A stretch of 11,568 nt of DNA from DATLYH01 sp035575035. Lineage in GTDB: Bacteria; Planctomycetota; Planctomycetia; Gemmatales; Gemmataceae. How positions within the stretch are numbered: the first letter of the stretch is position 1; each line of letters begins with the position of its first letter. A program made the position numbers and the translations under genes. Location of the stretch: NCBI GenBank assembly GCA_035575035.1, contig DATLYH010000212.1, positions 1 through 11,568 on the forward strand, written 5' to 3'. This document shows, piece after piece, positions 8,301 to 11,568 of this stretch. The notes beneath the pieces were generated by a model. It saw only the letters and a program-made list of their open reading frames with translations. It made no database searches and was not told where the DNA came from.

Positions 8301-9688
8301 GTCTGACCGAGATGGGGCTGCACGCTCTCGAGCAGGCGGGCTGCCTCCACCCACCGATCCCTGCCGGCCAGCAGGCGCGCCTCGAAATATTGCTCCAGGC
8401 CTGGCAGCCTGTTGACCCCTTTGAGCTGGGCGATTTGCTCGGCCGCCTCGTCCATCTTGCCCTCCTGGAGCAGCACCTCAGCCAGGAGCAGGCGCAAGGG
8501 GCCGGCATCCGGCACGGCCTTCAATCCACGGCGCAAGCAGTCGAGAGCTTGGTCTGGCCGGCGGGCCTGAACCTCCACTGCGGCCAGCAGCCGATACATC
8601 TCGGCGTTCCTCGGGTGGCGCTCCTGGCCGCGCTCCAGGTAGGTCCGCGCCTCGTCGAGCCGGCCGCGCGCCTGAGCCAGGGTGGCGGAAGCGAGCAGCA
8701 CATCGGCGTCGTCCGGGGCCAGCTTCCGGGCCGCGGCCAGGTCTTTTTCCGCTGGTTCCAGCTGACCGAGTTGCTGAAGGTAGCGCGCCCGCGCCAGGTA
8801 TGCTTGTGGAGAGTCCCTGTTCGCTTCCACCAGATCGTTCATGACCTCGTCGGCTTCCTCGCCCCGGTCCAGATGCCGGCGGAGCAGCTCGGCCCGCAAC
8901 ACGTAGCTCTCCACCTTGCCGGGCGCATGACGAATGGCCTTCTCGAACCAGCCGGCAGCGGCATCGTACTTCTTGCGGCCCAACTCACTCAGGCCGGCCT
9001 GGTACGCCAGTTCGCCATCGTCGGGGTTTGCCTCCAACAGGACTTGCACATGGTGGAGGGCATCGGCGAACTGTCCCATTTCCAGGGCGCGCGTTACCAG
9101 TCGGCGGCGAAGGTCGTTCCGCTCGGGGGCGCGGCGGACGACCTGTTCGAGCACATGGAAGGCCCGCAGCCGCTGCCGCTGGCCTCGGCCGTGTTCGTCC
9201 AGTGCCAGACCGAAGCGGACCAGGGCCTCGGTATCCTCGGGGACGAGGCGGAGGTATTGATCGAGGTAGCGGATCAGGTTCGGGGGATCGCTCTCCCGCT
9301 CGGCCAAGTTGGCCCGTTGGAGCAGGGCGCCGGCGTTGCGCTTGACCTGGTAAGCATGCAGGAAGTGGATCCCGGTCCCGAACACGACGACGGCCAGAAG
9401 GAGGGCGAGCAGCAGTCGGCCGTTGACCTTGCGCCCCGGCGCCGGCTGCGAAGCGGGTCGGGCGATCTCAGGAGCGGGGCCGACGAGCGGCAGCGGGCCG
9501 GACGGCTTCCCACCTTTCGGCGCCGGGGGCGAATCCGGCTTCGGAGGATGGGCCGCGGGCGGACTCGGTGGAAGGACGAGAGGGAGAGGCTCCTGTTTTT
9601 CCGCCGCACCGGCCGCAGGGGACGGCATCCGAGGGGCCGGACGGAAGAGGGGGAGGGGCTGGCCGGGCGTCTTTTTTTTCCAGAACAT
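5303..9688 (-). CDS. Giant membrane-anchored tetratricopeptide repeat (TPR) protein
   Basis: A 1461-residue protein, probably a scaffold for protein assembly at the membrane. Residues 1-90 are a disordered, Pro-rich tail (about 27 Pro) after the basic start MFWKKK. One membrane helix follows at about 91-112 (RLLLALLLAVVVFGTGIHFL). The rest is back-to-back helical pairs of 34-36 residues with TPR-type spacing (for example LAYQAGLSELGRKKYDAAAG and NNLAWLLVTKDGRADEALRL), enough room for about 30 or more repeats. Positive charge at the N-terminus suggests the tail is cytoplasmic and the TPR domain external; this is inference. No enzyme motif is visible. The start ATG (9686-9688) has GGAGG upstream on the minus strand at 9704-9700 with an 11-base spacer, somewhat long. 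Codons 4-6 contain a run of eight A. It resembles large planctomycete TPR proteins and the TPR partners of exosortase systems, but no exosortase or PEP-CTERM gene is in the window. It is divergent from the GAF gene and appears to be transcribed alone. Confidence 0.93.
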   Translation of the reverse strand: MFWKKKTPGQPLPLFRPAPRMPSPAAGAAEKQEPLPLVLPPSPPAAHPPKPDSPPAPKGGKPSGPLPLVGPAPEIARPASQPAPGRKVNGRLLLALLLAVVVFGTGIHFLHAYQVKRNAGALLQRANLAERESDPPNLIRYLDQYLRLVPEDTEALVRFGLALDEHGRGQRQRLRAFHVLEQVVRRAPERNDLRRRLVTRALEMGQFADALHHVQVLLEANPDDGELAYQAGLSELGRKKYDAAAGWFEKAIRHAPGKVESYVLRAELLRRHLDRGEEADEVMNDLVEANRDSPQAYLARARYLQQLGQLEPAEKDLAAARKLAPDDADVLLASATLAQARGRLDEARTYLERGQERHPRNAEMYRLLAAVEVQARRPDQALDCLRRGLKAVPDAGPLRLLLAEVLLQEGKMDEAAEQIAQLKGVNRLPGLEQYFEARLLAGRDRWVEAARLLESVQPHLGQTPDLAGRVGLLLARCYEEMGETERRLAVYRKLKAADPSNAAIGAGLAAALLDMGRPEAALAEYWAVLPRAPEVRGPMARLMLLQTLALPPEQRRWTDVEQFVEESIRMLPGDVGLQVVRGEMLAAQGKAAEAQQVFEAARDRHPDRAEPWIALASLAYRDRELDKALSVLEQAEQRLGPRVELELARAQLALVRDKAARQQALDQIEKGLGRFSPADQVRLLRELANVWRRAGEPAQLGRLWGLLAQRRPDDLGCRVGLFELALQAGDDAAQRRLLDEIRRIEGEDGVVWRAGHVVRLIRKANTEPAALSEADKRLAELADRHPDWPRLPLLQAELCEAKKDFTQALEHYRHAIRAGESRPAVIRRAVQLLSAHGRFHEADELLRRLQEQAALPGDLVRWAAVLSLQSQDRQRSLELARQAVPADSTNYRDQLWRGQMLSALGQKEEAEPALRRAVALAEKEPETWMALVHFLAGNGQKEKAVAVMAEARQKLPPDRAPLTLAYCYEAIGEMQQADEHYQAALKARPDDPVVLRGVAFAYLRRGQPGRAVPHLRALVNLGAGASETEKAWARRQLALAYAAEGNFLQLQDALKLLDANARAGSLSPEDQRARALVLARMPGRRRQAIDLLEQLLRQQVLTPDDQFLLVQLWEAHRDWPRARERLLSLLAAHRANPRYLAYAVGRFLAHGEPEQAESWLARLEGVEPDSFRTLDVKARLLQAQGRPKEAVELIRSYATGKEADLGAAAALLDALDQPVEAEELYRRWTAQSKPEALLVFARFLGRRGRVAEALDLCEQARPAVPEPAIAATGLAVLYAAKGGGDQAERVERWLQAAAAKEPPAAWPLLLLAELRRLQRRYTDEQALCYKVLERDPNNVAALNNLAWLLVTKDGRADEALRLIEQAIQLGGPVSNLLDTRGLIRLTLGQNEAALKDLEEAAAQSGSANHLFHLAKAQLRAGNLQAAADAWRKAQAAGLTAATIHPFEKEAYARLAEELGPR

Positions 9689-9854
9689 GGATGGGTCTGC
9701 CTCCAGTAAGGTGACCGGTTCGAAGCGGGGCGATCGCCGAACCTCTCCGCATGCCTCGGGTCGGCGGACAAGGCCGGACCGGTGGGGAGGCCGATTCCCG
9801 CTTCCATGTGCCGATCATGGTATTATTCTCTTTTTTGGCGGCTGGGTATATCCC

Positions 9855-9868
9855 AAAAATCGATTTTT
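9855..9868. promoter_or_regulatory. Perfect AT-rich palindrome, candidate regulator binding site
   Basis: AAAAATCGATTTTT is a perfect 14-bp palindrome in the AT-rich island of the divergent gap, immediately after GGGTATATCCC. Its placement between two outward-facing genes suits an operator or promoter element shared by both. Function is inferred only from symmetry, base composition and location; no known regulator motif is claimed. Confidence 0.4.
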
Positions 9869-9912
9869 AGAGAGACCCTGTTTCCGGTAGAGTTGGTCGG
9901 GCCGCTCCCTTA

Positions 9913-9951
9913 ACCCTGCCCTCTCCCCCACGCTGAGGGAGAGGGTAGGGT
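9913..9951. repeat. CCCTCTCCC-type hairpin repeat
   Basis: The arms 9913-9927 and 9937-9951 pair over 15 bp (one position is a G-T wobble) around a nine-base loop. The sequence is a pyrimidine-rich arm, then its purine-rich complement. There is no T tract. It belongs to a common type of dispersed hairpin repeat in GC-rich bacterial genomes and stands about 90 bases before the GAF start, too far from either gene end to act as an ordinary terminator. It may lie within the transcribed leader if the promoter is upstream of it. Confidence 0.85.
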
Positions 9952-10040
9952 GAAGGGACGGCGTGCGGAGGCGGCCGGGGGAACGCTTGAGAGTGATGCG
10001 GGGAGCGGATAGGCTTGAGTCGGGAAGAAAGGAGTGGGCC

Positions 10041-10532
10041 ATGAGTCAACCGTCTGCCGCACGCCATCCGCTGCTAAACGAGGTTGAGGCCCTGCTTGCA
10101 AGCGAGGGGGCGACCGCTGCCGGCCTGGGCCGGGTGCTCGACCGGGTACTGACCCATTTCGGCGGGGCGGTGGGGACCATCCATTTCCTCGATCCCGGTT
10201 CGCAGATGTTGCTCCTTCGGGCGCAGCGCGGCATCCCGGACCAGCTTGCCGGGAAAGTGGGCCGTATCCCGGTGGGCAAGGGGATGGCGGGATTGGCGGC
10301 CCAGCGGCGCGAGCCGGTGCAGGTGTGTAACCTCCAGACGGACGACTCTGGCGTCGCCCGGCCAGCCGCCCGCGAGACCCGCATGGAAGGGTCGATTGCT
10401 GTGCCGATGTTCCAGGATGGCGCGGTGCGCGGCGTGCTCGGCATCGCCAAGCCGGTCGTCCACGAGTTCAGCCCAGCGGAAACCGCCCTGCTCCAGGAAG
10501 TGGCCAACACCCTGGGAAAGTACCTTGCCTAG
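10041..10532 (+). CDS. Small stand-alone GAF-domain protein
   Basis: A 163-residue protein made of a single GAF domain (about residues 10-160). GAF domains bind small ligands such as cyclic nucleotides, tetrapyrroles or 2-oxo acids, or act as redox sensors. Typical features are VGTIHFLDPGSQMLLLRAQRG (seen as VGTIHFL and LLLRAQRG), the IPVGKGMAGLAAQRREPVQV segment, and the closing strand-helix GVLGIAKPVVHEFSPAETAL. There is one cysteine only (C96), so it is unlikely to be a free methionine-(R)-sulfoxide reductase, a stand-alone GAF enzyme that depends on several Cys. No kinase, cyclase or DNA-binding part is attached; it may act in trans with a partner encoded elsewhere. The start ATG 10041 has AAAGGAG at 10028-10034 with a six-base spacer; the open frame extends upstream to 9963 but lacks a signal there. 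It is probably cytoplasmic, and the ligand is unknown. Confidence 0.86.
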   Translation: MSQPSAARHPLLNEVEALLASEGATAAGLGRVLDRVLTHFGGAVGTIHFLDPGSQMLLLRAQRGIPDQLAGKVGRIPVGKGMAGLAAQRREPVQVCNLQTDDSGVARPAARETRMEGSIAVPMFQDGAVRGVLGIAKPVVHEFSPAETALLQEVANTLGKYLA

Positions 10533-10650
10533 TGCAAGCTCCAAAACTCTGTTTGTGCAATTCAGGATGGCCGGAGCGGAGCGCCGCAATGCCCTGGCCA
10601 TCTCACCCACAGGGCCAGCGACAACGAGGGCGCTGGACCGGGGTAGCACC

Positions 10651-10736
10651 GAGCCCCGTCGCTGGCGCTCCGGGCTCGTAGAAACGTTACCCGTCGCTGG
10701 CGCTCCGGGCGCTGCCAGCGCACGCTCCGGGCGCTG
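10651..10736. repeat. Second cluster of the CGCTCCGGGCTC palindromic repeat
   Basis: Two clear copies of CCCGTCGCTGGCGCTCCGGG occur at about 10655-10674 and 10690-10709, and a partial third at 10716-10736. They match element C of the cluster at 4007-4125. The first copy is closed by GAGCCC (10651-10656) / GGGCTC (10672-10677). The second contains the seven-pair inverted repeat CGCTGGC (10695-10701) / GCCAGCG (10714-10720). Here the copies lie mainly in direct orientation, unlike the back-to-back arrangement at the first locus. Noncoding and dispersed; function unknown. Confidence 0.88.
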
Positions 10737-10936
10737 ACCAAACTTTCCAAGGTATCGCTGATCGGCTGCTGAGCGCTAAAGTTGAGAGGGGGAGTCGCCA
10801 GGTCAAGTAACCAGCGCGTCTCAGTCGTTTCTCGGCCTGTTGTTCGCCAACTCGCTCTCGTGGTGGATGGCCGCCGGGGAGCCACGATTTTTCGGGGCGA
10901 TTTGCCTTCCGGCCAAGTGTGTTCTACTTTTGGGTT

Positions 10937-10965
10937 GTCCTCTGCTTTGGGGAGAAGGAGAGGAC
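10937..10965 (+). other. Hairpin immediately upstream of the orphan terminator
   Basis: GTCCTCT (10937-10943) pairs perfectly with AGAGGAC (10959-10965). The 15-base loop can close further through CTT / AAG. It ends only six bases before the terminator stem begins, so the two form a tandem. The arrangement would fit the 3' part of a structured RNA, but I see no match to a riboswitch class that I know. Confidence 0.55.
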
Positions 10966-10971
10966 CTTGGT

Positions 10972-11012
10972 GAGCCGCCGGCAGAGAGGGGATTGCCGGC
11001 GGCTCTTTTTTT
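10972..11012 (+). terminator. Strong intrinsic terminator without an adjacent upstream gene
   Basis: GAGCCGCCGGCA (10972-10983) pairs over 12 bp with TGCCGGCGGCTC (10994-11005) around a ten-base loop. Seven T follow at once. This is the best rho-independent terminator in the window. The nearest upstream plus-strand stop is 440 bases away (GAF gene, 10532), and the next gene starts 175 bases downstream. It may end a small RNA, a long GAF 3' UTR, or act as an attenuator in an acnA leader. Confidence 0.88.
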
Positions 11013-11073
11013 CTCCCGGTCTGATTTCGCTTCGCTGTTCCGCGCGGCGGTCGGCCGCCCACCGGTGGCCGCA

Positions 11074-11102
11074 TTGCCGCCGCTCCGTTCCACTCCCACA
11101 AT
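11074..11102 (+). promoter_or_regulatory. acnA: Candidate promoter for acnA
   Basis: TTGCCG at 11074-11079 (4 of 6) is spaced 17 bp from CACAAT at 11097-11102 (4 of 6). It is downstream of the orphan terminator, so it would let acnA be transcribed independently, with a leader of about 80 bases. The match is modest and by eye. Confidence 0.33.
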
Positions 11103-11187
11103 AACCGGGATGCCTTGACCGGTCCTACTTCGCCTCCGTCGGGCGGGGCGCGAAGACTTCGCCGGGACTTGAACGAAGGATTCCACC

Positions 11188-11568
<381 letters not shown>

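Larger units (their letters stand above)
9689..10040. other. Divergent intergenic region between the TPR and GAF genes
   Basis: These 352 bases hold the control regions of two divergent genes. The TPR-proximal half is ordinary GC-rich DNA with no ORF that I trust. The middle (about 9825-9870) is strikingly AT-rich for this window and includes tattattctcttttttgg, the near-palindrome GGGTATATCCC at 9844-9854 and a perfect 14-bp palindrome at 9855-9868. A hairpin repeat follows at 9913-9951. I could not fix a convincing -35/-10 pair on either strand. A weak pair TTGAGA (9987-9992) and GATAGG (10008-10013) precedes the GAF gene, with a spacer of only 15. Confidence 0.6.
10533..11187. other. Long gene-poor gap before aconitase
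   Basis: No convincing protein gene lies in these 655 bases. One open frame (10840-11118) runs straight through a strong terminator and lacks a start signal. The gap holds the second cluster of the CGCTCCGGGCTC repeat (10651-10736), a stretch of about 230 bases with possible RNA structure, two adjacent hairpins ending in a T tract (10937-11012), and the presumed acnA promoter region. The stretch between the repeats and the terminator could be a 3' UTR of the GAF gene, a small RNA or a leader. Confidence 0.6.

Noticed and set aside
7421..9709. A 762-codon open frame on the plus strand opposite the TPR gene
   Set aside because: It is antisense to a well-supported TPR gene and its translation has no domain-like pattern. 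GC-rich genes often keep the complementary frame free of stops.
10524..10538. Small hairpin CTTGC / GCAAG around the GAF stop codon as a terminator
   Set aside because: There are only five pairs, no T tract follows, and the stop codon sits in the loop.
10840..11118. A 92-codon frame in the gap before acnA
   Set aside because: It crosses the strongest terminator in the window and has no start signal.

Overview
The window looks like a chromosomal stretch from a GC-rich planctomycete, most likely of the Gemmata group. This is an inference from several signs together: secreted proteins of planctomycete type, a very large membrane-anchored TPR protein, strong AAAGGAG-type ribosome binding sites, isolated genes with their own signals, and gaps filled with several families of GC-rich hairpin repeats. 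No sequence search was possible, so the taxonomy is not proven. I see no phage, transposase, CRISPR array, tRNA or rRNA.

Layout, left to right. Positions 1-113 hold the end of a 32-bp tandem hairpin repeat. A gap follows, then a radical SAM enzyme with an N-terminal B12-binding-like domain (450-2255), closed by an intrinsic terminator. Next come a helical protein of unknown function with a TTG start (2459-3046), a secreted SGNH/GDSL hydrolase (3165-3944), a nested palindromic repeat cluster (4007-4125), and a secreted protein resembling the DUF6263 family (4235-5146). An inverted repeat (5180-5242) separates this gene from a convergent 1461-residue TPR protein on the minus strand (5303-9688). 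A 352-bp divergent gap then leads to a small stand-alone GAF-domain protein (10041-10532). A 655-bp gap follows, with more copies of the palindromic repeat and a very strong terminator that has no adjacent gene. Last is the first 127 codons of aconitate hydratase (acnA), cut by the window edge.

The plus-strand genes are separated by 118 to 655 bp, and several have a plausible sigma70-like promoter of their own. The window therefore reads as independently transcribed housekeeping and lineage-specific genes rather than one operon or pathway. The hydrolase, the DUF6263-like protein and the TPR protein are all predicted to act at or beyond the cytoplasmic membrane; the rest look cytoplasmic. I found no convincing new multi-gene system. 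The points most worth following are the orphan terminator with tandem hairpins upstream of acnA (candidate small RNA or leader), the unassigned radical SAM enzyme, and the several hairpin repeat families concentrated in the gaps.
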